From assembly GCF_030866805.1 (NCBI RefSeq), contig NZ_CP133019.1, forward strand, positions 2,108,001 to 2,172,000: a stretch of DNA of 64,000 nt. Reading direction: 5' to 3'. This stretch comes from Microbacterium terrisoli. Its GTDB lineage: Bacteria > Actinomycetota > Actinomycetes > Actinomycetales > Microbacteriaceae. The notes beneath the pieces are model-generated. The model had not been told where the DNA came from. It saw only the letters and a program-made list of their open reading frames with translations, and did not search any database. The translations under genes were made by a program, and so were the position numbers. Every line of letters starts with the position of its first letter. The stretch's first letter is position 1. Shown in pieces: positions 43,513 through 52,852 of this stretch.

Positions 43513-43737
43513 GTAGTGGGTTGTCCTTGTAGGGGTTGAGGGTCGGGCTCCGACACGACCCACCCTCGGCATCGGTGATGCAAGATGGAGTGAGAAGTGC
43601 TCGCCGGAGCGGAGCGGATGTGTTGCGCGTCACGCGCACGGCGAACCAGCCGCCACGCGAATGACACTCCAGGTTATCAGAACCGCACTGGCCCCGTGGA
43701 TGTTCCCTGCGCACATCACGGGAGTGCGACAGGCCCG

Positions 43738-44544
43738 TCAGCGCGGAAGTCGGATGGGTGCGGTATCGGTGTCGTCGGGGTCGATCGGCTCCGGTTCGTA
43801 CGGGCCGGGATCGAACGACGCGCGTTCGAACGGCGCAGGCTCGAAGGGCTCGGGCTCGGGTTCGGCCGCGGCGGGCGCACCCGCACGCAGCTCCCGCGCA
43901 CCGGGCTCCCCGGTCCTGAACTCCAGGGTGTCGTTCCACATCACCGGTGCCGGCGCCGTGCCCCCGCCTCGCACCGCGGAGCCGGTCTCGTGGGCAACGT
44001 CCCGGCCGGGCATCGACATCCCGTGTCCTGCGCCCACGTCGCGACCTGCCCACCCGCGCAGGCCCGCCTGCTGGATCACCCGTTGGATCGTCAGACCGCG
44101 CCGGTCCGGGTCCCCGACGAAGCGGATCACCCGCAGACCCTGCGACTGCGCCGCGGACTCGAAGACGAAGTGTCCGTATCCGAGGATCCGCCCGAGGAAG
44201 GGCTTGTCCACCGTGAAGTCGAGGATGCGCGCCAGAGGCATCGTGGCGATCTGCTGGGACAGGATGCCGTGGATGCGGAACACGCGCATGTTCGTGATCA
44301 CGAACCGGTCCAGTCGCCGGTCCAGAATCCGCCAGACCGCGTGGCAGGTGATGGCCAGTCCCATCAGCACGAACAGCCACCACGCCTTGGGCAGGACCGC
44401 CGCCAGCATGAGCACCACCGCGCCGACGCACAATTCGATCACCGCACCGACCAGGGCCGCCCAGTGCTTGCGCACCTCGTCGATGACGACTTCGCCCTGA
44501 TCCGAGATCAGATGGCGGGCAGTGCGCGGGTCGACGTCACCCAT
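43738..44544 (-). CDS. PH domain-containing membrane protein
   Basis: A 268 aa protein with two helices (~28-65), then a bacterial PH-like domain (RFVITNMRVFRIHGILSQQIATMPLARILD, GYGHFVFESAAQSQGLRVI). The C-terminal third is disordered and acidic with repeated Glu-Pro and Phe/Tyr (PEPFEPAPFERASFDPGPYE). The ATG overlaps the TGA of the small gene by 1 bp (TGATG). Function unknown; this type is thought to be membrane-associated. Confidence 0.85.
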   Translation of the reverse strand: MGDVDPRTARHLISDQGEVVIDEVRKHWAALVGAVIELCVGAVVLMLAAVLPKAWWLFVLMGLAITCHAVWRILDRRLDRFVITNMRVFRIHGILSQQIATMPLARILDFTVDKPFLGRILGYGHFVFESAAQSQGLRVIRFVGDPDRRGLTIQRVIQQAGLRGWAGRDVGAGHGMSMPGRDVAHETGSAVRGGGTAPAPVMWNDTLEFRTGEPGARELRAGAPAAAEPEPEPFEPAPFERASFDPGPYEPEPIDPDDTDTAPIRLPR

Positions 44545-44708
44545 CAGCCTGCGAGCGCGACGAAGAAGTTCACGACCGCTTCACCTGCGCCCCACACGGC
44601 CCCGATGGCGGTCTGCACGGCGGTGGCGGCTTCTTCCGGACGCATGATCAGATAGAAGACCGCGAAGGCGAGCACCGCGATGATGAGGACTCGCTTGATG
44701 ATCTTCAC
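44544..44708 (-). CDS. Small single-helix membrane protein
   Basis: A 54 aa protein starting VKIIKRVLIIAVLAFAVFY, one clear transmembrane helix, then MRPEEAATAVQTAIGAVWG and a second weakly hydrophobic stretch. GTG 44708 follows GGAAGGAACCACCTC. Its stop overlaps the PH-domain gene, suggesting joint expression and perhaps a complex. No family recognised. Confidence 0.75.
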   Translation of the reverse strand: MKIIKRVLIIAVLAFAVFYLIMRPEEAATAVQTAIGAVWGAGEAVVNFFVALAG

Positions 44709-44815
44709 GAGGTGGTTCCTTCCGTAGACGTCGTTGAATCCAGCCCCCCGGATGCACACCACTGCTTTTCTACAGGCCCGAGGGCGATTGCGCGACCAGA
44801 CACGCGGGTCTCGCA

Positions 44816-44821
44816 TACGGT
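44816..44821 (+). promoter_or_regulatory. -10 element for the gene at 44828
   Basis: TACGGT, 6 nt, then ATG. It fits the leaderless pattern seen elsewhere in the window. Confidence 0.45.
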
Positions 44822-44827
44822 GGACCC

Positions 44828-45325
44828 ATGCCCGATTCCGCGCCGCCCGTGAAGATCATCTCGCCTCGACGCAGCCTCATCGTGCTGCTCGTGCTGTGCA
44901 TGGTGTTCACCGCACTGGGCGTGGTCATCCTGGTGCTCGCCCCCACCAAGACGCTGAACGCACTGGTGGGCACCGGATCGATCGCGTTCTTCGGCATCGG
45001 CGGCGGCATCGCGTTCGTCACGCAGTGGCGACGCACCCACGTGATCACCGCCGACCAGGACGGCATCCGTCTGGGCGACGGCGGCCGCATCGCCTGGCAG
45101 GACGTGGATCGGATCGGGTCGACCAGCCAGCTGCTGGGAATCAGGCTGCGCCGCTACGAGGACTTCCTGGATTCGACGCCGCGCAACGCCGGTCACTCCG
45201 CTGCGACCCTGCGCGAATCCCGCGCCAGGAACGCGGGGTGGGACCTCGTCTGGCCCCAGCGCCTGCTCGATCGCACACCAGGCGAAGCCGCGCGCGACCT
45301 GCAGCGGTGCCGCCCGAGCACCTGA
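44828..45325 (+). CDS. STM3941-like membrane protein
   Basis: A 165 aa protein with two helices (LIVLLVLCMVFTALGVVILVL and a glycine-rich second one to ~65), then a short PH-like beta domain (ADQDGIRLGDGGRIAWQDVDRI). The C-terminal part is basic and contains GWDLVWPQRLLDRTPGEAA, a conserved motif of this loosely defined family. Start is the leaderless ATG 44828. It runs divergently from the small-membrane/PH pair, and ends 7 nt before the DksA-type gene that converges with it. Confidence 0.75.
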   Translation: MPDSAPPVKIISPRRSLIVLLVLCMVFTALGVVILVLAPTKTLNALVGTGSIAFFGIGGGIAFVTQWRRTHVITADQDGIRLGDGGRIAWQDVDRIGSTSQLLGIRLRRYEDFLDSTPRNAGHSAATLRESRARNAGWDLVWPQRLLDRTPGEAARDLQRCRPST

Positions 45326-45331
45326 GGCGAC

Positions 45332-45694
45332 TCAGCGCTCTTCGCGCTGCGCGCACGCCACGCAACGCGTGGCCATCGGGCGGATCCGCAGCCGGCCCAC
45401 GGGGATCGGACGCCCGCACGAGACGCACGTGCCGTAGGTTTCGGCATCCCACCTCTCCTGCGCGGCATGCACCTCTGCCCGCTCGCGCAGCTGCTCATCG
45501 CGCAGGCCGGCGATCCGGGACCACTCGGCCGACAGCGTGACCCCCTCGGGATCGTGCTCGTCGTCGGCGGTGGCGTCGGCGCGGGCGTCTGCCAGTGCAT
45601 TCAGGTCCTGCTCGAGCGCAGCCAAGGTCGCATCGCTCTCGTCGATGCGTCTTCTGAGCAGTTCGGCGAACTCCGCACGGTGAGCCTCGTCCAT
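45332..45694 (-). CDS. TraR/DksA-type C4 zinc-finger protein
   Basis: A 120 aa cytoplasmic protein: N-terminal coiled-coil (AEFAELLRRRIDESDATLAALEQD), then a C4 zinc finger with YGTCVSCGRPI and RCVAC. The architecture matches DksA/TraR proteins that enter the RNA polymerase secondary channel. The coiled-coil tip lacks an evident DxxDxA motif, so any effect on transcription may differ from E. coli DksA. TATGCT ends 9 nt before the ATG. Confidence 0.87.
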   Translation of the reverse strand: MDEAHRAEFAELLRRRIDESDATLAALEQDLNALADARADATADDEHDPEGVTLSAEWSRIAGLRDEQLRERAEVHAAQERWDAETYGTCVSCGRPIPVGRLRIRPMATRCVACAQREER

Positions 45695-45830
45695 GGTCTA
45701 CAGAGCATAGACCGCCCCGTGCCCGCCCGGCCGCATCCGTCGACTGCAGGGCGGGGCATGCTCGGGCAGATCACAAGGGCGACAAGAGGAGGGGATGCCG
45801 CAGCCTGCGTGCGCGTGTCAAGATCGAGCG

Positions 45831-46760
45831 ATGACCGACCGTCTCATGCTGCTTGACAGCGCGTCACTGTATTTTCGAGCGTTCTACGGCGTGCCCTCGT
45901 CTGTGACGGCGCCCGACGGCTCTCCCGTCAACGCGGTGCGGGGGTTCCTGGACATCATCGCCAAGCTGGTGTCGACCTACGAACCCACGGCGCTGGTCGC
46001 CTGCTGGGACGACGACTGGCGTCCGGCATGGCGGGTCTCGCTGATCCCCACCTACAAGGCGCACCGTGTGGCCCAGGCGCGTCCCGGCGCCACGGACCTC
46101 GAAGACGTGCCCGATGCGCTGACCGCACAGGTGCCGCTGATCCGCGAGACCCTGTCGCTGCTGCAGATACCCATCTCCGGGGCCGCCGGCTTCGAGGCGG
46201 ACGACGTGATCGGCACGCTCGCGACCCGCGCGACCTCGCCGGTGGACGTCATCACCGGCGACCGCGATCTGTTCCAGCTCGTCGACGACGAGCGAGCGGT
46301 GCGCATCGTGTACACCGCACGCGGGATGAGCAATCTCGAGGTGGTCACCGACCAGACGATCCTCGCCAAGTACGGCATCCACGCCGCGCAGTACGCCGAC
46401 TTCGCGACCCTGCGCGGAGACCCCTCGGACGGTCTGCCCGGAGTATCCGGGGTCGGCGAGAAGTCGGCGGCGACGCTGCTGCAGGCCCACGGCACATTGG
46501 AGGGCGTGGTGGCCGCGGCGCACGCAGGGGACGGGATGTCGGCGCGCACCAGCGCGCGCATCATCGAGGCGGCCCCATACCTCGAGGTCGCGCCCCGCGT
46601 CGTCCGGGTCGCCCACGACGCCCCCGTCGACGTCGCTCCCGTGCCGCTGCGCGCGCTCTCGGACGCGGACCGCGCCGCCGCCGAGCGCCTCGCCGAGGAC
46701 CGGGGGCTCACCGCCGCGATGACGCGCGCCCTCGACGCGCTGGCAGCGGCCGGGCGGTGA
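45831..46760 (+). CDS. 5'-3' exonuclease (PolA N-domain / FEN-like)
   Basis: A stand-alone 309 aa flap-type nuclease. Metal-binding acidic residues lie in LLDSASLYFRAFYG, CWDDDWRP, GFEADDVIGTLA and ITGDRDLFQLVDD. The helix-hairpin-helix is GLPGVSGVGEKSAATLLQ. ATG 45831 is taken because homologues begin with DRLMLLDSAS; an ATG 36 nt upstream adds a Cys-rich tag. CAAGAT 6 nt before the ATG may be the -10. It probably removes RNA primers or flaps. It ends 7 nt before the trpD stop on the other strand. Confidence 0.93.
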   Translation: MTDRLMLLDSASLYFRAFYGVPSSVTAPDGSPVNAVRGFLDIIAKLVSTYEPTALVACWDDDWRPAWRVSLIPTYKAHRVAQARPGATDLEDVPDALTAQVPLIRETLSLLQIPISGAAGFEADDVIGTLATRATSPVDVITGDRDLFQLVDDERAVRIVYTARGMSNLEVVTDQTILAKYGIHAAQYADFATLRGDPSDGLPGVSGVGEKSAATLLQAHGTLEGVVAAAHAGDGMSARTSARIIEAAPYLEVAPRVVRVAHDAPVDVAPVPLRALSDADRAAAERLAEDRGLTAAMTRALDALAAAGR

Positions 46761-46767
46761 ACCCGGC

Positions 46768-47829
46768 TCAGTGCGAGAACGAGTTCGTCGTGGCGATCCA
46801 CTCATCGAGCTTGGTCGCCGCGGCACCGCTGTCGATCGTCTGCGCGGCGACCTTCACCGCTTCGCCCAGACGCTCCAGGATCGGCCGCTGCACCTGCACG
46901 GGATCGCGGAACAGCCGGTAGGCGACCAGGCCTGCAGCCGCGTTCAGCAGCACGATGTCGCGCACCGGCCCGGTCTGCCCGGCCAGCGTCCGACGGACGA
47001 CCTCGGCGTTGTGCTGCGGATCCCCGCCGATCAGATCGGCCAGTTCCGCCAGAGGAATGCCGAGGTCAGGCGGGTAGATGTCGTGCTCGTGGATGTCGCC
47101 GAGGCTGACCTCCCACACGCGGCTGTGCCCGGTGGTGCTCATCTCATCTAGGCCGTCATCGCCGCGGAACACCAGCGCTGTGGCACCGCGGGTGCGGAAC
47201 ACGCCCGTGATCAGGGGCACCCGGTCCAGCTGCGCCACGCCCACAGCGTTCGCCTCGGCGCGGGCCGGGTTGCACAGCGGGCCGAGGAAGTTGAAGACAG
47301 TGGGCACGCCCAGCTCGGCGCGCGTGGGGCCGGCGTGGCGGAACCCGGGATGGAAGGCCGTGGCGAACGCGAACGTCAGCCCGGTCCGCCGCAGCGTCTC
47401 GGCGACCTTGTCGGGCTCCAGAGACAGATCGAGACCCAGCGCCGCAAGAACGTCGGACGAGCCCGACGATGAACTGGCCGCCTTGTTGCCGTGCTTGACG
47501 ACGGGAACACCGGATGCCGCCGCCACGATCGCCGACATCGTCGAGATGTTGACCGTTCCCACTCGGTCGCCGCCCGTTCCGACGATGTCCAGGACATCGG
47601 CATCCACCGGCAGCGGCAGGGCCGCTTCGAGGATCGCGTCGCGGAACCCGACGATCTCGTCGACGGTCTCGCCCTTCTTGCGCAGTCCGATGAGGAATCC
47701 GCCCAGCTGCGAGGGGGTGGCGCGCCCGGCCATCACCTCGCGCATCGCCCAGGTCGCCTCCCAGACGCTCAGATCACGGCCTTCCAGAAGAGTCGTCAGG
47801 ACCTGCGGCCACGAAATGAGTTCTGCCAT
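46768..47829 (-). CDS. trpD: Anthranilate phosphoribosyltransferase
   Basis: This enzyme transfers phosphoribosyl to anthranilate in tryptophan synthesis. The 353 aa protein has the PRPP motif DIVGTGGDRVGTVNIST, the KHGNKAASSSSGSSDVLAALG loop and a conserved FAFATAFHPGFRHAGP block. No other trp genes adjoin; in actinobacteria trpD often stands alone. ATG 47829 has no ribosome site, and TATTCT ends 7 nt upstream, so the mRNA is probably leaderless. Confidence 0.96.
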   Translation of the reverse strand: MAELISWPQVLTTLLEGRDLSVWEATWAMREVMAGRATPSQLGGFLIGLRKKGETVDEIVGFRDAILEAALPLPVDADVLDIVGTGGDRVGTVNISTMSAIVAAASGVPVVKHGNKAASSSSGSSDVLAALGLDLSLEPDKVAETLRRTGLTFAFATAFHPGFRHAGPTRAELGVPTVFNFLGPLCNPARAEANAVGVAQLDRVPLITGVFRTRGATALVFRGDDGLDEMSTTGHSRVWEVSLGDIHEHDIYPPDLGIPLAELADLIGGDPQHNAEVVRRTLAGQTGPVRDIVLLNAAAGLVAYRLFRDPVQVQRPILERLGEAVKVAAQTIDSGAAATKLDEWIATTNSFSH

Positions 47830-47836
47830 GCCGACA

Positions 47837-47842
47837 AGAATA
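47837..47842 (-). promoter_or_regulatory. -10 element for leaderless trpD
   Basis: TATTCT, then 7 nt, then the trpD ATG. No Trp leader peptide or attenuator was seen, which agrees with a leaderless start. Confidence 0.5.
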
Positions 47843-48034
47843 TCGATCACGTTGCAACCGGCCGCACACGGCCGCCTTGTGTGACATTGAGGAGTCATCC
47901 CGCCGCTCACCGGGGTTTCTCAGGGCCCTCCCAGCGCATCACGAGCGGCTTCGGGCAGATGTTCGGCGCGCTCCAAGGCAGTGATCAGCCGAATCGGACC
48001 GCGAATCGGGCCTCCGGATGCGAATACCGGCGCC

Positions 48035-48040
48035 CATAAT
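48035..48040 (+). promoter_or_regulatory. -10 element for the ctaE-qcrCAB operon
   Basis: CATAAT lies 8 nt before ATG 48049. A second copy overlaps the ATG (48045-48050). Confidence 0.4.
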
Positions 48041-48048
48041 CGGCCATA

Positions 48049-48684
48049 ATGGTGTGCGTGACGACCCCAGCGACTTTCAATCAGGCCTTGCGCACTGTGA
48101 GGCGACCCGACCCGGTCGCCGTCGGCACGATCGTCTGGCTCGGCAGCGAGGTGATGTTCTTCGCGGGTCTGTTCGCGATCTACTTCACGTTGCGCAGCAC
48201 CTCTCCCGGACTCTGGGCAGAGATGACGCAGCACCTCAATGTGCCGTACGCGGCCGTGAACACGATCATCCTCGTGCTCTCGTCCGTGACCTGCCAGATG
48301 GGCGTGTTCGCAGCTGAGCGCTTCCAGCCCTATACGACCCGCACCCCCAAGTACCGATGGGGCATGGTCCAATGGTTCTTCCTCACCTTCGCGATGGGCG
48401 CGGTCTTCGTGTCCGGCCAGGTGTGGGAGTACGCGCAGCTGTCGACCGAAGGCATGCCGATCTACGCGAACGCCTACGCGTCCGCGTTCTACCTAACGAC
48501 GGGCTTCCACGCCCTGCACGTCACCGGTGGGCTGGTCGCGTTCCTTCTGGTGATCGGGCGCGCCTACGCCGTGAAGAATTTCGGGCGAAAAGAGATGACC
48601 ACCTCGATCGTGGTGTCGTACTACTGGCACTTCGTCGACGTCGTCTGGATCGCCCTGTTCCTCGTCATCTACTTCCTCAAATAA
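48049..48684 (+). CDS. ctaE: Cytochrome c oxidase subunit III
   Basis: This is the core subunit III of the aa3-type terminal oxidase, 211 aa with five helices. GTIVWLGSEVMFFAGLFAIYF is the first helix with its conserved Glu, GFHALHVTGGLVAF and SYYWHFVDVVWIALFLVIYFL are late helices. Starts at 48049 (leaderless -10 match), 48052 or 48058 are all possible; the last begins TTPATFNQ. It leads the qcrCAB operon, the usual actinobacterial order. Confidence 0.94.
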   Translation: MVCVTTPATFNQALRTVRRPDPVAVGTIVWLGSEVMFFAGLFAIYFTLRSTSPGLWAEMTQHLNVPYAAVNTIILVLSSVTCQMGVFAAERFQPYTTRTPKYRWGMVQWFFLTFAMGAVFVSGQVWEYAQLSTEGMPIYANAYASAFYLTTGFHALHVTGGLVAFLLVIGRAYAVKNFGRKEMTTSIVVSYYWHFVDVVWIALFLVIYFLK

Positions 48685-48705
48685 GAAGCGAAGGCCTCAT
48701 TCGAA

Positions 48706-49512
48706 ATGGCACGTGAGAAGAAGCGTCGCGCCGCTGGGCGCCGCAGTCGGCTGGCAGCCGTCGTCCTGATCGGCGTGGGTCTGCTGATGACCGGTGGCGT
48801 GTACGCCGGAGCATCGGCGGCCGTCGCCGCCACCACCAACGGCTCGCAGACGTCCGCGACGGCCTTGAGCGTCGAGGACGGCAAGAAGCTGTTCCAGGCG
48901 AACTGCGCCACCTGTCACGGCATGGACCTGCAGGGAACCGAAGCAGGCCCGTCGCTGTACGGCGTCGGAGAGCTCGCCGTCGAATTCCAGGTCTCCACGG
49001 GACGCATGCCGCTGGCCATGCAGGGGCCGCAGGCCCCGCAGAAGCCGCCGCAGTTCACCGAGGACCAGATCCGGGCGATGGCAGCCTACGTGCAGTCCGT
49101 CTCTCCGGGTCCGACGTACCCGTCCGAAGAGACGCTGGACGGCAAGGGCGACGTCGCCAAGGGCGCTGAGATCTTCCGCACCAACTGCGCGATGTGCCAC
49201 AACGTGGCCGGCGCCGGCGGTGCGCTGACGGAGGGCAAGTTCGCCCCGGCGCTGAACACCACCAGCCCGCTGCACATGTACGCGGCGATGGTGACCGGTC
49301 CGCAGAACATGCCGGTGTTCAGCGATCTCAACCTGAACCTGGAGGACAAGCGCGACATCATCTCGTACCTGCTGTTCCTGCAGCAGCACGAGTCGATCGG
49401 CGGCTTCGCGCTCGGTTCGCTCGGCCCGGTCGCAGAAGGTCTGTTCATCTGGATCTTCGGCATCGGCACGCTGATCGGCGTCACGGTGTGGATCACCGCG
49501 AAGTCCAACTGA
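48706..49512 (+). CDS. qcrC: Diheme cytochrome c subunit of the bc1 complex (QcrC)
   Basis: The dihaem cytochrome cc subunit links complex III directly to complex IV in actinobacteria, which lack soluble cytochrome c. The 268 aa protein has an N-terminal membrane helix (~15-35). CATCH at ~67 and CAMCH at ~161 are the two haem sites. A C-terminal helix (GLFIWIFGIGTLIGVTVWI) anchors it. It follows ctaE by 21 bp. Confidence 0.96.
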   Translation: MAREKKRRAAGRRSRLAAVVLIGVGLLMTGGVYAGASAAVAATTNGSQTSATALSVEDGKKLFQANCATCHGMDLQGTEAGPSLYGVGELAVEFQVSTGRMPLAMQGPQAPQKPPQFTEDQIRAMAAYVQSVSPGPTYPSEETLDGKGDVAKGAEIFRTNCAMCHNVAGAGGALTEGKFAPALNTTSPLHMYAAMVTGPQNMPVFSDLNLNLEDKRDIISYLLFLQQHESIGGFALGSLGPVAEGLFIWIFGIGTLIGVTVWITAKSN

Positions 49513-49548
49513 CCCTACTTTTTCGACATTCCACGCACGAGGAGCACC

Positions 49549-50628
49549 ATGGCACACGAGGAAGACCCGCTCGAGCACGAGAGGGCTTCGTGGAAGCCCT
49601 CCCCCGGGCTCGCCGTCGCGGTCCCCGACCCGGTGCAGAACAGCGAGTTGGCGCCGCATCGCGAGCGGACCACCGACACGGACCCGGCCGCCATGAACCG
49701 CGCCGTCCGCACGGTCTACACGCTGTTCTACCTGTCGGTGGCCGCCAGCATCTGGGCGGTGGCCGCATACCTGATCTTCCCGATCGAAGACGGCCAGGTC
49801 GTCGCCATCCGCCACAACAACATGTTCATCGGACTCGGCATCGCCCTGGCGCTGCTGGCGGTCGGCATCGGCGCGATCCACTGGTCCAAGGCGATCATGT
49901 CCGACAAGGAGTTCGTCGAGCCTCGGCACGCGACCCGTGGTCGTGACGCGACCCGCGAGGCATCCATCAAGGCGTTCGCAGACGCGAACGAAGAGTCGGG
50001 CTTCGGCCGTCGCGCCATGGTGCGCAACTCGATGTTCGCCGCGTTGGTGGCCTCTCTCGTTCCGGGGATCGTCCTGTTCCGCGGTCTCGCGCCGCACAGC
50101 TCACCGTCCGAGCCACACGCCGGCGACCCGGTCTATCTGCTCAGCCACACCATGTGGAAGAAGGGGATGCGCCTCGCGCACGACCCGAGCGGTGTTCCGA
50201 TCAAGGCGTCCGACGTCACGCTCGGTTCGGCGTTCCACGTGATTCCCGAAGATCTGGCGAAGCTCACTCCGAGCGAGGGCTACCTCGACCAGAAGGCCAA
50301 GGCGATCGTGCTGTTGATGCGTCTGCCCGTCGACCAGCTGCACCCGGCACCGGGACGTGAGAACTGGGGCTTCGACGGCATCGTCGCCTACTCCAAGGTC
50401 TGCACGCACGTCGGCTGCCCGGTCGCGCTGTACGAGCAGCAGACCCACCACCTGCTCTGCCCGTGCCACCAATCGCAGTTCGATGTCTCGCACAACGCTG
50501 AGGTCATCTTCGGCCCGGCGGCGCGCCCGCTGCCGCAGCTGCCGATCGAGGTCGACAGTGAGGGCTACATCGTCGCCAAGAGCGACTTCCACGAACCCGT
50601 CGGTCCGAGCTTCTGGGAGCGTCATTGA
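49549..50628 (+). CDS. qcrA: Rieske iron-sulfur subunit (QcrA)
   Basis: This is the Rieske [2Fe-2S] subunit of the bc1 complex, 359 aa. Three helices lie in the first half, the actinobacterial form. The cluster ligands are CTHVGCPV (Cys285, His287) and CPCHQSQFD (Cys304, His307). An ATG follows GGAGCACC. The stop overlaps the qcrB TTG by 4 bp. Confidence 0.96.
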   Translation: MAHEEDPLEHERASWKPSPGLAVAVPDPVQNSELAPHRERTTDTDPAAMNRAVRTVYTLFYLSVAASIWAVAAYLIFPIEDGQVVAIRHNNMFIGLGIALALLAVGIGAIHWSKAIMSDKEFVEPRHATRGRDATREASIKAFADANEESGFGRRAMVRNSMFAALVASLVPGIVLFRGLAPHSSPSEPHAGDPVYLLSHTMWKKGMRLAHDPSGVPIKASDVTLGSAFHVIPEDLAKLTPSEGYLDQKAKAIVLLMRLPVDQLHPAPGRENWGFDGIVAYSKVCTHVGCPVALYEQQTHHLLCPCHQSQFDVSHNAEVIFGPAARPLPQLPIEVDSEGYIVAKSDFHEPVGPSFWERH

Positions 50629-52433
50629 GTACCGCATCCGCCACCTCCCGGTTCCAGGAGGACGCCAAGGAGAAGCCGCTGGGCGGCCGCTTCGTCGGTT
50701 GGGCATCCAACTACATCGATGAGCGCACGAGCCTCTCCGGCTTCGTGAAGGAACTCGGCCGCAAGATCTTCCCCGACCACTGGTCGTTCATGCTCGGCGA
50801 GATCGCGCTGTGGAGCTTCGTCGTGATCCTGCTCTCGGGCACGTTCCTGACGTTCTTCTTCCAGGCATCGCAGGTCGAGACGCACTACATGGGCTCGTAC
50901 ATCCCGATGCGCGGGGTCGAGATGTCCGCAGCATTGGATTCGACGTTGCGGTTGTCGTTCGACATCCGTGGCGGACTGCTCGTGCGGCAGATCCACCACT
51001 GGGCGGCGCTGGTGTTCATCGCCGGCATCGGCGTGCACATGCTGCGTGTCTTCTTCACGGGGGCGTTCCGCAAGCCCCGTGAGCTGAACTGGGTGATCGG
51101 CTTCATCCTGTTCGTCCTCGCCATGGGCGAAGGCTTCACCGGATACTCGCTGCCCGACGATCTGCTCTCGGGCAACGGCCTGCGCATCATCGACGGAATG
51201 GTCAAGGGCCTGCCGCTGATCGGCACCTGGACCTCGTTCCTGCTGTTCGGCGGTGAATTCCCGGGCGACCAGATCGTGGGTCGCCTCTACACGTTGCACA
51301 TTCTGCTGCTGCCGGCGATCCTGGTCGGGCTGCTCGTGCTGCACCTCATGCTGATGGTCATCAACAAGCACACGCAGTTCGCCGGCCCCGGCCGCCAGAA
51401 CAGCAACGTCGTGGGCTACCCGATGATGCCCGTCTACATGTCGAAGATGGGCGGCTTCTTCTTCATCACCTTCGGTGTGATCGTGCTGATCGCATCGCTG
51501 TTCACGATCAACCCGATCTGGAACTACGGCCCGTACGACCCGTCTCCTGTCTCGGCGGGCACCCAGCCCGACTGGTACATCGGCTTTGCCGACGGCGCTC
51601 TGCGTCTCGTGCCCCCGCATCTCGAGTTCGTCTGGCTCGCCCACACCTGGTCGTTCAACATCATCCTGCCGGTGCTGGTGCTGGTGGTCTTCATCCTCCT
51701 GGTGATGATCTACCCGTTCATCGAGGCCTGGGTCACCGGTGACAGGCGCGAGCACCACATCGCTCAGCGCCCCCGCAACGCCGCAACGCGGACGGGCATC
51801 GGCGTGGCCGGCGTGATCTTCTACGCAGTGCTGTGGGCCGCCGCCTCGTCGGACCTCATCGCCACGCACTTCTCGCTGACGATGGAGGGTGTGATCCACA
51901 GCCTCCAGGCTCTGCTGATCCTCGGACCGATCGTCGGATACTTCGTCGCCAAGCGCATTGCCATCGCGCTGCAGAAGAAGGATCGTGAGATCGTGCTGCA
52001 CGGGTACGAGTCCGGCCGCATCGTGCGACTGCCCGGTGGTGAATTCGTCGAGGTGCACCGCCCCGTCGAGCACTTCGACCGATTCAAGCTCGTCGACTAC
52101 GAGACCTACCAGCCGCTCATCGTGCGTCCGAACGCGAAGGGTCGGATCGGCTTCTGGCAGAACGTCCGGGCGGGGATGTCACGGTGGTTCTTCGAGGATC
52201 GCCTGAGCCCGGTGACGCAGGGACAGCTCGATGCGGCCGTGGAGCATCAGCACCACACACTGGCCGAGATGACCACTGTCGCCGACGCCGAGATCCAGGC
52301 CGCGCACGAGCGCGCCGGTCACCCTGAGGCGCCGTTGCACGTGGCCGGCATCGACGGCAAGACCGGTGAGATCCCCGTCGTGGCCACGACCGTCCTCGCC
52401 GAGGACGAGCCTGAGGGCGACGGCAAGAAGTAG
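50625..52433 (+). CDS. qcrB: Cytochrome b subunit (QcrB)
   Basis: The quinol-oxidising, dihaem cytochrome b of the bc1 complex; 602 aa with eight or more helices. Conserved histidines are in RQIHHWAALVFIAGIGVHMLRVFF and YTLHILLLPAILVGLLVLHLMLM. The Qo-site region is around MAMGEGFTGYSLPDDLLSG and the PDWYIGFADG stretch. A ~100-residue hydrophilic C-terminal extension is present. It starts with TTG (TTGA overlap with qcrA stop, GGGAG upstream), a rare start codon. Confidence 0.95.
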   Translation: MSTASATSRFQEDAKEKPLGGRFVGWASNYIDERTSLSGFVKELGRKIFPDHWSFMLGEIALWSFVVILLSGTFLTFFFQASQVETHYMGSYIPMRGVEMSAALDSTLRLSFDIRGGLLVRQIHHWAALVFIAGIGVHMLRVFFTGAFRKPRELNWVIGFILFVLAMGEGFTGYSLPDDLLSGNGLRIIDGMVKGLPLIGTWTSFLLFGGEFPGDQIVGRLYTLHILLLPAILVGLLVLHLMLMVINKHTQFAGPGRQNSNVVGYPMMPVYMSKMGGFFFITFGVIVLIASLFTINPIWNYGPYDPSPVSAGTQPDWYIGFADGALRLVPPHLEFVWLAHTWSFNIILPVLVLVVFILLVMIYPFIEAWVTGDRREHHIAQRPRNAATRTGIGVAGVIFYAVLWAAASSDLIATHFSLTMEGVIHSLQALLILGPIVGYFVAKRIAIALQKKDREIVLHGYESGRIVRLPGGEFVEVHRPVEHFDRFKLVDYETYQPLIVRPNAKGRIGFWQNVRAGMSRWFFEDRLSPVTQGQLDAAVEHQHHTLAEMTTVADAEIQAAHERAGHPEAPLHVAGIDGKTGEIPVVATTVLAEDEPEGDGKK

Positions 52434-52449
52434 TCTTCTCGCGACGCTG

Positions 52450-52484
52450 AGAGCCCCGGACCGCCATGCGCGGTCCGGGGCTCT
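52450..52484 (+). terminator. qcrB: Strong terminator after qcrB
   Basis: Perfect 15-bp arms AGAGCCCCGGACCGC / GCGGTCCGGGGCTCT around a 5-nt loop, followed by TTT. It ends the ctaE-qcrCAB operon. Confidence 0.85.
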
Positions 52485-52591
52485 TTCCGTCTGGACGCCC
52501 CGGCCCCGCCCCTCCCCGTGCTCGTCACTCGCCCGGCCGACCCGGCGCCCACGTCCCACGGCGGCCCCACACCCTCCACGTCAGTGAGCTG

Positions 52592-52635
52592 ACGGTAGTG
52601 GCCGGAATCGTCCGCACGATTCCGGCCACTACCGT
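52592..52635. repeat. Palindromic element A
   Basis: A perfect 20-bp inverted repeat, left arm ACGGTAGTGGCCGGAATCGT, with a 4-nt loop (CCGC). Its left flank and arm share GTGAG-TGAC and TGGCCGGAAT with palindrome B. Confidence 0.85.
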
Positions 52636-52852
52636 ACCCCGCGCCGGGGTTCTCTGAGCACCACGCGTCCGGGACGCCGCACGGGTCCGGGGTGGGCGGA
52701 GTCGTGAACGACATTGTCGATGCAGACAGCGTGCGTGTCACGTGCGTGCGCGGTAACGCGGTCCGGTGAGGTTCCGCCCGGACCGCCGCATCCGGCGCTC
52801 GTCACCATCGCCCGACGTCCGGCGAGTCGCGGTCATGCCATCCCGCATCCGT

